A stretch of 64,000 nt of DNA, taken from positions 1-64,000 of the forward strand of contig NZ_BBNM01000001.1 in NCBI RefSeq assembly GCF_000760595.1, in the 5' to 3' direction. The translations under genes were made by a program, and so were the position numbers. Source of the DNA: Acinetobacter soli. GTDB taxonomy: Bacteria > Pseudomonadota > Gammaproteobacteria > Pseudomonadales > Moraxellaceae. Below, in pieces: positions 27,299 through 36,926 of the stretch. The notes below the pieces were generated by a model. That model ran no database searches. It worked only from the letters and a program-made list of their open reading frames with translations, and had not been told where the DNA came from. Position 1 is the first letter of the stretch, and each line of letters starts with the position of its first letter.

Positions 27299-28312
27299 AT
27301 GTCTGAAAACCGTAAACCTGAACAGGGTGTAAAACTACGTGGTGCGGAAAAAGTAGCCCGAATTCCTGTAAAAGTTGTTCCTACGGTTGAAGTACCGCGC
27401 AAGCCAGACTGGATTCGCGTCAAAATGACGGCACCAGAAGAGGTGCAACGAATTAAGACCACTTTACGTGCACAAAAACTTCACACGGTATGTGAAGAAG
27501 CTGCTTGTCCGAATCTGCCTGAATGTTTTGGTGGTGGCACAGCAACCTTCATGATCATGGGCGATATCTGTACGCGCCGTTGTCCGTTTTGTGATGTTGC
27601 ACACGGTCGACCAAATGCACTAGATGCAGATGAACCTCGCCACATGGCAGAAACCATTGCCAATTTAAAGCTTAAATACGCGGTGATTACCTCTGTTGAC
27701 CGTGATGACCTTCTAGACGGCGGTGCACAGCACTTTGTCGACTGTATTAAAGAAGCGCGCGCATTAAGCCCGACCACCTTACTTGAAATTCTGGTACCAG
27801 ATTTCCGTGGTCGTATGGATATTGCGCTTCGAATCATGACTGAATGTCCGCCAGATGTGTTTAACCATAATATCGAGACGGTTCCACGCTTGTACAAAGC
27901 AATGCGTCCAGGTTCTGATTATCAGCATTCTTTAACATTACTTAAGATGTTTAAAGAATATTGCCCAGATATTCCAACCAAATGTGGCTTGATGGTGGGT
28001 ATTGGCGAAACTGAAGAAGAAGTGATTGCCCTACTTGATGATCTGCGTGCGCATGATGTCGATTACGTCACGATCGGGCAATATCTACAACCCTCTAAAC
28101 AGCACGCACCGATCGATCGATTTGTCAGCCCAGAAGAGTTTGAGCGCTATGCAGAGCATGGTCGTAAACTCGGTTTTCGTAATATCTGGTCGGCACCAAT
28201 GGTACGTTCAAGCTACTTTGCAGATCGTCAGTATCATGGTGAGCCAGTCCCTGCTGTTCGTCGTAAAACAGATCCAGCCAAAAAAATTAATGTACAAACT
28301 ATCGAAGCCTAA
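27299..28312 (+). CDS. lipA: Lipoyl synthase
   Basis: 337 residues from the ATG at 27299 (GGAA nine bases upstream; the TTG at 27284 is in frame but unlikely). Radical-SAM enzyme inserting two sulfurs into protein-bound octanoate. The auxiliary [4Fe-4S] cysteines are C65, C70 and C76, the SAM cluster is C91-x3-C95-x2-C98, and the C-terminal serine ligand is in MVRSSYFAD. All are intact. lipB is not adjacent. A strong terminator follows. Confidence 0.97.
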   Translation: MSENRKPEQGVKLRGAEKVARIPVKVVPTVEVPRKPDWIRVKMTAPEEVQRIKTTLRAQKLHTVCEEAACPNLPECFGGGTATFMIMGDICTRRCPFCDVAHGRPNALDADEPRHMAETIANLKLKYAVITSVDRDDLLDGGAQHFVDCIKEARALSPTTLLEILVPDFRGRMDIALRIMTECPPDVFNHNIETVPRLYKAMRPGSDYQHSLTLLKMFKEYCPDIPTKCGLMVGIGETEEEVIALLDDLRAHDVDYVTIGQYLQPSKQHAPIDRFVSPEEFERYAEHGRKLGFRNIWSAPMVRSSYFADRQYHGEPVPAVRRKTDPAKKINVQTIEA

Positions 28313-28334
28313 ATTTAGTTTAGCTTCAAAGTCG

Positions 28335-28367
28335 AAAAAAGCCTCTCATTTTGAGAGGCTTTTTTTT
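28335..28367 (+). terminator. Terminator of lipA
   Basis: Stem GCCTCTCA/TGAGAGGC (28341-28348 with 28352-28359), with a preceding A6 and following T8. Confidence 0.94.
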
Positions 28368-28640
28368 GTTGAAAAAACGCCAAATTAGTTTAACGTTTTG
28401 TGACAAATCAACAACATAGCTCACATTTTTTACATTTTAATATACAATAGTCATTGAAAGTACAAAAATAACTTGTTTATCTTGATCAATATAAAGGGAA
28501 ATACAAAATTAATTCATGATTAATCAGATTGCCCCTAAAAACGACAAATCGCGTCATTGATTCAAATAAAGAAGTTCCTGTTTTAGTTACCTGTTAGCGC
28601 ATTAATTTTAATTCTAAATGCAACAACCCAAGGAGTAAGT

Positions 28641-31139
28641 ATGACTTTTTTCCTGTTTATCGTTGCTCTACTGGTACAAATCTTCACTGTTTGGGCTGTA
28701 TTTTATTTCAGCGTTTCCAGAAGTGTCGGAAGTATTGTGACCATTATTGTGGCCTTGGCCTGTGCTTTTGTATTTACTGCATGGTCACTCTTGTTAGGTA
28801 TTCCACTTATTCTGCTCAGCGTCATCTTGCTGGTCGATCCATTACGCTTTGGTCTGATCACTAAACCTGCCTATAAAACTCTAGCCAACTCAATGCCAAG
28901 CATCAGCACAACAGAACAAGAAGCGCTTGAAGCAGGCACAAGCTGGTGGGAAAAAGAACTTTTTACAGGCGCACCTGATTGGAATACATTCAATGCCTAT
29001 GCTTTTCCACAATTATCTGAAGAAGAGCAAGCCTATCTGGACACTGAAGTTGAACAACTTTGTAGCATGTTAGATGAATGGGAAATTCATCATAAAGGTA
29101 AAGATTTACCCGAGCATGTATGGCAATTCATTAAAGATAAAGGTTTTTTAAGTTTAATTATTCCTAAATCTTACGGCGGTAAAGAATTTAGTTCATTTGC
29201 GCAAAGCCGCATCATGAGTAAAATTGCTTCTCGCTCCCTCACCGCTGCTGTAAGTTGTATGGTGCCAAACTCATTGGGACCAGGTGAGCTTTTGATGCAC
29301 TACGGCACAGACGAACAAAAGCAACGCTACTTGCCGGGTTTGGCTGCTGGTACAGAAATTCCATGTTTTGGTCTAACAAGTCCAGAGGCCGGTTCAGATG
29401 CTGGTGCAATTCCCGACACAGGTGTAGTGTGTTACGGCGAATACGAAGGTCAGGAAGTTCTTGGCTTACGTATGAACTTCTCTAAACGTTGGATTACCCT
29501 CGCACCAGTTGCGACTGTGGTGGGTCTGGCATTTAAACTTTATGATCCGGATGGATTGCTTGGCGATACGTCTAAAAATGAATACGGCATTACCTGTGCC
29601 TTAATTCCTGCCACACATCACGGAATTCAGATTGGTGCGCGGCACTATCCTGGCTCGCCATTTATGAATGGTACTGTAGAAGGCCGTGATGTTTTTATTC
29701 CAATCGACTGGATTATCGGTGGCCCTAAAAATGCTGGGCGTGGCTGGCGTATGCTCATGGAGTGTCTCGGTGTTGGCCGTGGTATTTCACTTCCTGCACT
29801 TGCAACGTCTGCAGGCGAAATGAGCTATTTGACGGTGGGTGCATTTGCTAAAGTACGCGAACAGTTCAAACTGTCTGTAGGCAAGTTTGAAGGTGTGCAA
29901 GAAGCCACCAGCGATATTGCCAGCGATACGTATATGCTTGAGGCATTTCGCTACTTTGTGACCTGTGGTCTAAATGAAGGCGGCAAACCTGCTGTCATGA
30001 CCGCCATGGCGAAATATTACGCCACTGAAACTATGCGTAAAGTTATCAACCATGGTATGGATGTTGTCGGCGGACGTGCGATTCAGCTTGGACCACGTAA
30101 CTTTTTGGCCCTGTCTTATCAAGCCATTCCAGTTGCAATTACAGTTGAAGGCGCCAATATTCTTACCCGCTCATTGATGATCTTTGGGCAGGGTTCGATG
30201 CGCTGTCATCCCTACTTGTTTGATGAACTACAACTGCTTCAATCGAACGACAAGCAATCTGCGATCAAGCAGTTTCATGAGATTTTGTTTAAGCATCTTG
30301 GATATACCTTTAACCGTGGGGCGCGCTCATTTGCTTATGGCTTTACCGGGGGATCAAGCGATTCACCCGTCATTTCGGATGACTTTACCCAGCCTTACTA
30401 CAAGATCATCAATCGCTTTAGTGCCAATCTTGCACTGACTGCGGATATGTCTTTGGGACTACTGGCAGGTGATATTAAACGTAAAGAAATGCTTTCGGGT
30501 CGTTTGGCCGATATCCACGCGCATATCTTCATTGCCAGTGCGATTTTGAAATACTACGCTTATGGTACAAAATCGGAAGCAGAACAACTGCATGCAAAAT
30601 TAGCACTGGAAAAATCACTTTATACCGTTCAAGAAGCATTTTTCGGGTTATTTGAAAACTTTCCGGTCAAACTGGGTGCAGCTTTGGTCAAATTCGTGTG
30701 CTTCCCGCTTGGTCGCCCACTCTCCAAACCAAGTGATGATCTTAAACAAGCTGTAGCGGATTTGATGATTAAAGAAAATCCTTTCCGTGCCGAGCTTAAA
30801 AAGCATGTGTTCTATACACAAGATCCAGATGATGTGACAGGTCGACTTGAGTCTACGTTCCAGATGCTCCTGCAAATTGAACCACTCTGGCATAAGTTTA
30901 AAAAAGCTGAATCTAAAGATCAGTTTAAAGGTCTTACTTTTGAAGAGCATATTACAGATGCGGTGAGTCAGGGTTTTATCACTGAATCTGAAGCACAAAG
31001 CCTGATTGTCTATAATGCAAAACGCTTCGACAGCATGCTCACCGATGTGTTTGATATGCAACTCAAGGAAGATTTAGAGCTGGATAATCCTCATCTTCCA
31101 CGAACAGGCGAAGCAACCTTCGATCTTGATCGTATTTAA
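28641..31139 (+). CDS. fadE: Membrane-associated acyl-CoA dehydrogenase FadE
   Basis: 832 residues, close to E. coli FadE (814). First oxidation step of fatty-acid beta-oxidation with FAD, making trans-2-enoyl-CoA. The N-terminus has about 60 residues of membrane helices, then the acyl-CoA dehydrogenase domains with CFGLTSPEAGSDAG, GVGRGISLP and the VEGANILTRS segment containing the catalytic-region Glu. The C-terminal DUF1974 domain (about 550-830) is complete. AAGGAG lies seven bases before the ATG. Confidence 0.96.
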   Translation: MTFFLFIVALLVQIFTVWAVFYFSVSRSVGSIVTIIVALACAFVFTAWSLLLGIPLILLSVILLVDPLRFGLITKPAYKTLANSMPSISTTEQEALEAGTSWWEKELFTGAPDWNTFNAYAFPQLSEEEQAYLDTEVEQLCSMLDEWEIHHKGKDLPEHVWQFIKDKGFLSLIIPKSYGGKEFSSFAQSRIMSKIASRSLTAAVSCMVPNSLGPGELLMHYGTDEQKQRYLPGLAAGTEIPCFGLTSPEAGSDAGAIPDTGVVCYGEYEGQEVLGLRMNFSKRWITLAPVATVVGLAFKLYDPDGLLGDTSKNEYGITCALIPATHHGIQIGARHYPGSPFMNGTVEGRDVFIPIDWIIGGPKNAGRGWRMLMECLGVGRGISLPALATSAGEMSYLTVGAFAKVREQFKLSVGKFEGVQEATSDIASDTYMLEAFRYFVTCGLNEGGKPAVMTAMAKYYATETMRKVINHGMDVVGGRAIQLGPRNFLALSYQAIPVAITVEGANILTRSLMIFGQGSMRCHPYLFDELQLLQSNDKQSAIKQFHEILFKHLGYTFNRGARSFAYGFTGGSSDSPVISDDFTQPYYKIINRFSANLALTADMSLGLLAGDIKRKEMLSGRLADIHAHIFIASAILKYYAYGTKSEAEQLHAKLALEKSLYTVQEAFFGLFENFPVKLGAALVKFVCFPLGRPLSKPSDDLKQAVADLMIKENPFRAELKKHVFYTQDPDDVTGRLESTFQMLLQIEPLWHKFKKAESKDQFKGLTFEEHITDAVSQGFITESEAQSLIVYNAKRFDSMLTDVFDMQLKEDLELDNPHLPRTGEATFDLDRI

Positions 31140-31159
31140 CTCAATCGATAGATTATGGT

Positions 31160-31187
31160 AAAAGCGTCTTCGGACGCTTTTATTTTA
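31160..31187 (+). terminator. Terminator of fadE
   Basis: Stem AAAAGCGTC/GACGCTTTT with TTCG loop, followed by ATTTTATT. It lies 20 bases past the fadE stop, so the next gene is probably transcribed separately or by read-through. Confidence 0.9.
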
Positions 31188-31204
31188 TTGAGAGGAAAAT
31201 CGAA

Positions 31205-31597
31205 ATGTCACGAGACGACTATAATAATGGACTGAAAATACGCACCGAAGTCATGGGCGAGCACTTTGTTAAACGTGCCCAAGACAATACCGTACCTTTT
31301 ACAGCACCATTGCAGGATTGGATCAACGAACATGCATGGGGGTCGACATGGCAACGTGACGGTGTTTTACCACGTAAATACCGCTCATTGATTACCCTAG
31401 CGATGCTGACAGCACTCAAAGCTCCCACTGAACTCAAAGGTCATGTTCGCGGTGCATTGAACAATGGATGCACTGTAGAAGAAATTCAGGAAACCTTGCT
31501 GCACTCATTGCCATATTGCGGCGCACCAGCAGCACAAGAAGCGTTTCGTGCGGCGCTTGAAGTAATTGAGGAGTATCAACTCAAGCAATCTGATTAA
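31205..31597 (+). CDS. Carboxymuconolactone decarboxylase-family protein
   Basis: 130 residues, the size of PcaC. The CMD helical fold is visible: LPRKYRSLITLAMLTAL (about 58-74), ELKGHVRGALNNGCTVEEIQETLLHSLPYCGAPAA. It has H at HVRGAL and one C in PYCG, but not the CxxC of AhpD peroxidases, so it is closer to decarboxylase-type members. None of the usual pca genes is nearby, so an actual role in protocatechuate breakdown is uncertain. GAGG precedes the ATG at nine bases. The 3' end overlaps the convergent diguanylate cyclase gene by four bases. Confidence 0.85.
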   Translation: MSRDDYNNGLKIRTEVMGEHFVKRAQDNTVPFTAPLQDWINEHAWGSTWQRDGVLPRKYRSLITLAMLTALKAPTELKGHVRGALNNGCTVEEIQETLLHSLPYCGAPAAQEAFRAALEVIEEYQLKQSD

Positions 31598-32646
31598 AAC
31601 AACTGGATACCGTTTCTTCCATGTCGTTTCACCAGATATAGCGCCTTATCTGCGACACCAAACCAGTCTGAGACAGACTGTGCACTCTCAGATGAGGCAA
31701 TCCCGATACTGACTGTGGTAAAAAAAGCTGAATCTGTCGACAATCTAATCTGCTGTACAGCAGATTGAATGTTTTGCGCCAACTGAATAACATCCTCATC
31801 AGATCGATTCATAACAATAATCGCAAGCTCATCCCCACCAAACCGAGCCGGTGTATCTTCAGGTCCACTCATTTGTCGTAAAAGGTCTGACATCTGACTT
31901 AAAAAGTAATCACCTTCATCGTGACCATAGTTATCGTTGATGTGTTTGAAATAATCTACATCCAGAAGCAGTAAATGTGCGGTCACGCTACTATTTTGCG
32001 TCTGAGCAAAAGTCGTTGCTAAACGCTGCTCAAACAACCTTCGATTGGGAATTTGTAGTCGGGGATCTATTAAGGCAATACGCTCATATTCATGGTTTTT
32101 ATCAATTAATTGGATTGCCAGATTACGGGTGAGCACACTCAGCGACATCAAATAGATCGTCGCCAATGGTAATGACCACCACACCATTTGGGGGCTCAAC
32201 GCGAGATTTAGCTTAAAGCCAGCCAATCCCCACACCATAATCAGTGTAATAAATAGTGCGATGAGCGAAGGTCTTAGAATCTTCCATCCGCCCGCTGCAT
32301 ATCGATCTGAAATTAAAATTGCCAATAATATCAACGAGGGAAAAGGACTCAATTGCATCATTGCGATCCAGAAGCCACCCAATGCACCGTCAATAATCAA
32401 ACTGATATTGGTTAAGCGCACCACATTTGAGGAATTCATCGCAACTACATAGGCAGTTAAAGGCCAAATTAATGCATTAAAAGCCAATAACACATAAAAT
32501 TCGTATTTATAATTTAAAAAATACAGAACCGATGCGATTGACATGAAGCACAGCAATGAGCCAACTTGACGCATTACAAAGATTCGAAAAACATAACGTT
32601 TTCGACGCGTCATTAAAATTGTGTTGTCCGTTTTTATGTATGGCAT
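31594..32646 (-). CDS. Membrane-bound diguanylate cyclase (GGDEF domain)
   Basis: 350 residues. About six membrane helices (30-175) form a MASE-like sensor. The GGDEF domain (about 190-350) makes cyclic di-GMP from two GTP. The active-site loop is RFGGDEL (G270-G271-D272-E273-L274). Leu in the last place is a tolerated variant, so activity is likely. The inhibitory I-site RxxD is not kept: the corresponding residues are G261-P-E-D264, so product feedback at this site is not expected. The metal-binding LLDVDYFKHIND is intact. Confidence 0.92.
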   Translation of the reverse strand: MPYIKTDNTILMTRRKRYVFRIFVMRQVGSLLCFMSIASVLYFLNYKYEFYVLLAFNALIWPLTAYVVAMNSSNVVRLTNISLIIDGALGGFWIAMMQLSPFPSLILLAILISDRYAAGGWKILRPSLIALFITLIMVWGLAGFKLNLALSPQMVWWSLPLATIYLMSLSVLTRNLAIQLIDKNHEYERIALIDPRLQIPNRRLFEQRLATTFAQTQNSSVTAHLLLLDVDYFKHINDNYGHDEGDYFLSQMSDLLRQMSGPEDTPARFGGDELAIIVMNRSDEDVIQLAQNIQSAVQQIRLSTDSAFFTTVSIGIASSESAQSVSDWFGVADKALYLVKRHGRNGIQLF

Positions 32647-33154
32647 GATCGGCTGCTATATAAAAATTGAAAGTAACTGCCTATACGTTCTGAAAAAGTA
32701 GATCCATCACTTTTGTCATTATTAATTCTAACTGTCTTTTTAGTGAAATATAATAGATTTACTTCATAATTCCATTTTTTTTATATGCGGTATCCAAAAA
32801 CCCAATATATATCACATATTATTCAATGAAATTGAATCCTACAACCTAACCAGAAAATTACGATAAATATTTATTATTTTGCTTAATACCAAAGTAATTT
32901 AAATTTTTTTACATAAAACACGTACAGCATGTACAGATTGTTCATGATCATGCAACACATCAGATCGCGTGTTCGTCTTAAACTTATAATCAATTGATAT
33001 TTAATTAGTTTAAGCACAGTTAAAACAGCCAAATTTGCCATTTTGATTGCGCAACAAACTGATTATTGGTTCGATTTTATGCATATGTTCTCTAAACATC
33101 ACTTTACTTTGTTAAAAAGTTAAAGTGAGTTTAACCACAAGGAACCGTTGATTC
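32647..33154. other. 508-base divergent promoter region between the cyclase gene and proP
   Basis: A+T-rich and non-coding. Close to proP an interrupted inverted repeat, CACTTTA (33100-33106) with TAAAGTG (33121-33127), could fold into a bulged hairpin just upstream of the AAGGA ribosome binding site. No terminator is seen. Confidence 0.5.
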
Positions 33155-34636
33155 ATGTCTAGAAAAACAACAACACCACTCGGTATTGATGATGTCGAGA
33201 TTGTCGACTACGACAAGACCAAAAAAGCTATTAAGGCTGCAGCTCTGGGGAATGCAATCGAATGGTTTGATTTTGGTGTATACGGCTACGTCGCCTATAT
33301 CTTAGGTAAAGTATTTTTTCCAAATGCTTCACCCAGTGTTCAAATGATTGCAGCACTGGCCACTTTCTCTATTCCTTTTATTTTCAGGCCTCTTGGGGGG
33401 CTTTTTTTTGGTCGTTTAGGCGATAAATATGGCCGGCAAAAAGTTTTAGCGATCACCATTATCATCATGTCTGTGAGTACCTTTGGTATTGGCTTAATTC
33501 CCTCTTATGAAAGCATTGGAATATGGGCACCAATTTTACTGTTAATTGTGAAAATTGCGCAGGGCTTTTCCGTAGGCGGTGAGTATGCAGGCGCCGCAAT
33601 CTTTGTGGCCGAGTATTCTCCAGACCGTAAACGCGGCTTCATGGGGAGCTGGTTAGATTTTGGCTCTATTTTGGGTTTTGTGGTCGGCGCAGGTGTTGTT
33701 TCAGTCATTAGCTTCGCCGTAGGCGAAAATGCCTTTATGGAATGGGGCTGGAGAATTCCGTTTTATCTTGCACTGCCTTTGGGTCTGATTGGATTGTATT
33801 TACGCCATAGCTTAGATGAAACACCTACATTTCAAGCCCATACTGAAACTCAAAGCCAATTAAAAAAACCGAAAAAAATTGGATTTATGCAAATCTTGCG
33901 TCAGCATAAACGTAGTTTAATGGTGTGCGTGGGTCTGGTTATTTGTACCAATGTCACCTACTACATGCTACTTACGTACTTGCCCAGCTACTTTTCGCAT
34001 AACTTAGGCTATTCAGAAGATCATGGCGTGCTGATCATTATCGCAGTTATGGTGGGTATGTTATTTGTACAGCCTTTTGTGGGTATGCTGAGCGATAAAA
34101 TCGGACGTAGACCATTCGTGTTTGCGGGCAGTATTGCGCTTGTATTGTTTGCTTATCCTGCATTTGTATTACTCGACACCAACAACACCCTATTGATCTT
34201 TTTAGGCTTGTTAATTTTAGCGCTGTCATTAAATATGTTGATTGGTGTAATGGCATCTACCCTGCCTGCATTGTTTCCAACCGAAATCCGCTATAGCGCG
34301 CTTGCAATTGCCTTTAATATTTCTGTTGTCATTGCCGGTTTGACACCAACCATTACAGCCACTTTGGTTGAAACCACACACAATATTATGATTCCGGCTT
34401 ATTATCTGATGGTTTGTGGTGTATTTGGAATTATCACCGCAATTTATCTGAAAGAAACCGCCAACCTACCATTAAAAGGCGCAACGCCAATGGCAGTGGA
34501 CAGCGATGAAGCGGAAGAGTTACTTGAGCAATATCACGGTAATATCGAACAAAAAATTGAGCAAATTGATGAGCAAATTGATGCGTTGCAAAAAAAACGC
34601 GACAAACTTGCTAAACAACATCCAGATATCGATTAA
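33155..34636 (+). CDS. proP: ProP-like osmolyte/H+ symporter
   Basis: 493 residues, major facilitator superfamily with twelve membrane segments. MFS motif A is GRLGDKYGRQKV near residues 86-97, and the metabolite:H+ symporter signature is around NAIEWFDFGVYGY. The C-terminus ends in a heptad-rich EQKIEQIDEQIDALQKKRDK coiled coil (about 465-485), the feature that tunes osmotic activation in E. coli ProP. The probable substrates are proline, betaine and related osmolytes, taken up when osmolality rises. The long upstream region fits osmotic control. Confidence 0.93.
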   Translation: MSRKTTTPLGIDDVEIVDYDKTKKAIKAAALGNAIEWFDFGVYGYVAYILGKVFFPNASPSVQMIAALATFSIPFIFRPLGGLFFGRLGDKYGRQKVLAITIIIMSVSTFGIGLIPSYESIGIWAPILLLIVKIAQGFSVGGEYAGAAIFVAEYSPDRKRGFMGSWLDFGSILGFVVGAGVVSVISFAVGENAFMEWGWRIPFYLALPLGLIGLYLRHSLDETPTFQAHTETQSQLKKPKKIGFMQILRQHKRSLMVCVGLVICTNVTYYMLLTYLPSYFSHNLGYSEDHGVLIIIAVMVGMLFVQPFVGMLSDKIGRRPFVFAGSIALVLFAYPAFVLLDTNNTLLIFLGLLILALSLNMLIGVMASTLPALFPTEIRYSALAIAFNISVVIAGLTPTITATLVETTHNIMIPAYYLMVCGVFGIITAIYLKETANLPLKGATPMAVDSDEAEELLEQYHGNIEQKIEQIDEQIDALQKKRDKLAKQHPDID

Positions 34637-34646
34637 GTCATATAAA

Positions 34647-34673
34647 TAAGTGGGCAATATTGCCCACTTTTTT
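34647..34673. terminator. Terminator of proP, possibly bidirectional
   Basis: Palindromic stem AAGTGGGCAAT/ATTGCCCACTT followed by TTTT. It lies between convergent genes. Confidence 0.88.
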
Positions 34674-34694
34674 AATGCTATTTAAAAGAATATT

Positions 34695-35237
34695 TTAGTT
34701 TAACTTGGCCGAATGCATCAGTTGAACCCGACGATCATCGATCAGGATCACTTGTCGGCAAATGCCCTCGGCCTTGCGCTGATGCTCAAATACGAGCTTT
34801 GGCATTGGGTCAAAACTATCAAAAAAACAGATCTCTTGATCGTCAATACTATATACCAAAGACTGATTTCCTATTCCATCCAGCGTGTCATACGAGACAA
34901 TGGCCATTTTGCCCTGTTCAATTGCTGTTTGAATCGCCTCGTAGGAGATTGCAGGTTCTATAGCAATATCACGCGTACGTGCTTCCTGATAAAGCTTGCG
35001 TTCACTGGCATCGATATGCGGATCTTCATCGGTATAAAAAGCCACCTGAAAGCCAAGCGTATCGAGTGCCACTGCCAATGCAATGGTAAAAGTACCCTGC
35101 TCCGGATCGTGCTGACATAATCTTGCAATTTCGCCAACATCCATTTCAATACCGTGATGTTGAAACAGCATCCATAAAGAAAAAACCCCACAATTGGCCT
35201 CAAGATGAAGTAATGATTCAGGAATATTTAAAGCCAT
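34695..35237 (-). CDS. Cysteine peptidase C39-like protein
   Basis: 180 residues. The N-terminus EANCGVFSLWMLFQHHGIEMD (catalytic-type C16) matches the C39/papain-like peptidase start. The position expected for the catalytic histidine (usually a hydrophobic HxVVV strand) reads NQSLVYSIDD, with no histidine in it. The Asp-like DSF follows. It may therefore be an inactive relative or use a shifted residue. No signal peptide or transporter gene accompanies it. It is conserved-looking but of unknown function. Confidence 0.72.
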   Translation of the reverse strand: MALNIPESLLHLEANCGVFSLWMLFQHHGIEMDVGEIARLCQHDPEQGTFTIALAVALDTLGFQVAFYTDEDPHIDASERKLYQEARTRDIAIEPAISYEAIQTAIEQGKMAIVSYDTLDGIGNQSLVYSIDDQEICFFDSFDPMPKLVFEHQRKAEGICRQVILIDDRRVQLMHSAKLN

Positions 35238-35284
35238 CGAATTGAGCTCGCTGTTTATTTATGCGAATCATACACAAAACAGCG

Positions 35285-35313
35285 TTGGCACTATAGTGAT
35301 TTCCAAGTACAAT
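35285..35313 (+). promoter_or_regulatory. Sigma-70-type promoter of ahcY
   Basis: -35 TTGGCA (35285-35290) and -10 TACAAT (35308-35313) with an ideal 17-base spacer. The predicted start at about 35320 falls exactly at the first paired base of the SAH riboswitch, which supports it. Confidence 0.7.
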
Positions 35314-35321
35314 ACTTCACT

Positions 35322-35430
35322 AGTCGAGGGATGCTGCGACGATTGATTGGCACTAAGAATCAATTCGCCAGGCTCGACGATCGGTCAATTGAAAGTGCTT
35401 GCACCAACTGACCAACAACGGCATCCGCGA
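35322..35430 (+). ncRNA. SAH riboswitch controlling ahcY
   Basis: The leader carries the conserved blocks of the S-adenosylhomocysteine riboswitch in order: GTCGAGGGATGCTGCGAC (35323-35340), CCAGGCTCGAC (about 35368-35378), and CAACGGCATCCGCG (about 35416-35429), where the last block pairs back with GGATGC. A variable stem (GATTGATTGG...CAATTC) sits between blocks one and two. This class turns on SAH hydrolase genes when SAH builds up. The ribosome binding site AGGAG at 35460 lies about 30 bases after the aptamer. Confidence 0.9.
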
Positions 35431-35470
35431 ACTGAATGATCAATATTTGTTTTTTTAATAGGAGATCGTG

Positions 35471-36853
35471 ATGAACGCGGTTAATGCTTCATTTACTGAT
35501 TACAAAGTTGCTGACATCTCTTTAGCAGAATACGGCCGTAAAGAAATTAAACTTGCAGAAGCTGAAATGCCAGCTTTGATTGGTTTGCGTAAGCGTTATG
35601 CAGCAGACAAACCACTTGCAGGTGCAAAAATTCTGGGTTGTATTCACATGACCATCCAGACTGCTGTACTTATCGAGACTTTGGTTGAACTTGGTGCAGA
35701 AGTACGTTGGACATCATGCAATATTTTCTCGACACAAGATCATGCAGCAGCAGCAATTGCGGCGCGTGGTATTCCTGTATTTGCATGGAAAGGCGAGACA
35801 GAAGAAGAATACAACTGGTGTCTTGAACAGCAGATCAATGTGAACGGCAAACCATGGGATGCCAACATGATCCTGGACGATGGCGGTGACTTAACTGCAC
35901 TTGTTCACACCAACTACCCTGCGCTTTTAGACCGTATTCACGGGATTACAGAAGAAACCACGACAGGTGTTCAGCGTCTACTCGAAATGTGGAAAGATGG
36001 CAGCCTGAAAGTACCTGCAATCAACGTAAATGATTCTGTGACCAAGTCAAAAAATGACAATAAATACGGTTGCCGCCACTCTCTAAACGATGCGATCAAA
36101 CGTGCAACGGATATGTTTTTATCAGGCCGCCGTGCATTAGTGATTGGCTATGGCGACGTAGGTAAAGGTTCTGCTCAATCACTTCGTCAAGAAGGCATGA
36201 TTGTACGTGTGACTGAAGTCGACCCGATTTGTGCTATGCAAGCCTGCATGGACGGTTACGAAGTCGTTTCACCGTACAAAAACGGTATTCAAACGGGTAA
36301 AAAAGAAGACATCAACCTTGATCTTCTTCAAAACACCGATTTGATTGTAACCACAACTGGTAACTACCATGTTTGTGATGCTGCAATGCTTGATACTTTA
36401 AAAGCGGGCGCAGTGGTATGTAACATCGGTCACTTCGATACCGAAATTGATACCAACTACTTACGCGGCTATAAGTGGGTTGAAGTGAAGCCACAAGTTC
36501 ACCAAGTTTACCGCACAGAAAACGACCAAGATTACTTGATCTTGCTTTCTGAAGGCCGTCTGGTTAACTTAGGCAACGCGACTGGTCACCCTTCACGTGT
36601 GATGGATGGTTCATTTGCAAACCAAGTATTGGGTCAAATGCATTTGTTCCAAGAAAAATTTGCTGATCTTCCTGCTGAAGAAAAAGCGGAAAAAATTCGT
36701 GTAGAAGTACTACCGAAGAAACTTGACGAAGAAGTTGCTGCTGCAATGGTGGTTGGCTTTGGTGGTGTGCTTACACAACTGACAAATGTTCAGGCCGACT
36801 ATCTGGGTGTACCAGTTGAAGGTCCATACAAGTCTGACGCTTATAAGTACTAA
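35471..36853 (+). CDS. ahcY: Adenosylhomocysteinase (SAH hydrolase)
   Basis: 460 residues from the ATG at 35471 (AGGAG six bases upstream; the GTG at 35468 is in frame but too close). Splits S-adenosylhomocysteine to homocysteine and adenosine using bound NAD+. It has the NAD motif [12 protein letters not shown], the catalytic [13 protein letters not shown], and the extra 40-residue insertion around ILDDGGDLT seen in bacterial-type enzymes. It is preceded by its riboswitch and followed by its terminator and metF, which supplies methyl groups for remethylating homocysteine. Confidence 0.98.
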   Translation: MNAVNASFTDYKVADISLAEYGRKEIKLAEAEMPALIGLRKRYAADKPLAGAKILGCIHMTIQTAVLIETLVELGAEVRWTSCNIFSTQDHAAAAIAARGIPVFAWKGETEEEYNWCLEQQINVNGKPWDANMILDDGGDLTALVHTNYPALLDRIHGITEETTTGVQRLLEMWKDGSLKVPAINVNDSVTKSKNDNKYGCRHSLNDAIKRATDMFLSGRRALVIGYGDVGKGSAQSLRQEGMIVRVTEVDPICAMQACMDGYEVVSPYKNGIQTGKKEDINLDLLQNTDLIVTTTGNYHVCDAAMLDTLKAGAVVCNIGHFDTEIDTNYLRGYKWVEVKPQVHQVYRTENDQDYLILLSEGRLVNLGNATGHPSRVMDGSFANQVLGQMHLFQEKFADLPAEEKAEKIRVEVLPKKLDEEVAAAMVVGFGGVLTQLTNVQADYLGVPVEGPYKSDAYKY

Positions 36854-36860
36854 GAAATAT

Positions 36861-36891
36861 AGGGCAGACGTTTAACGGACTGCCCTTTTTT
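36861..36891 (+). terminator. Terminator of ahcY
   Basis: Stem AGGGCAG/CTGCCCT (36861-36867 with 36880-36886) and T6. It lies in the 70-base gap before metF, so metF is expressed by read-through or its own promoter. Confidence 0.85.
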
Positions 36892-36926
36892 CTGGTATCG
36901 TTTCACTGAGTTAAAAGGATTTGATG

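Noticed and set aside
31205-31597. Calling the CMD-family gene pcaC
   Set aside because: No pca genes are near and AhpD-type relatives are similar in size; only the family level is justified.
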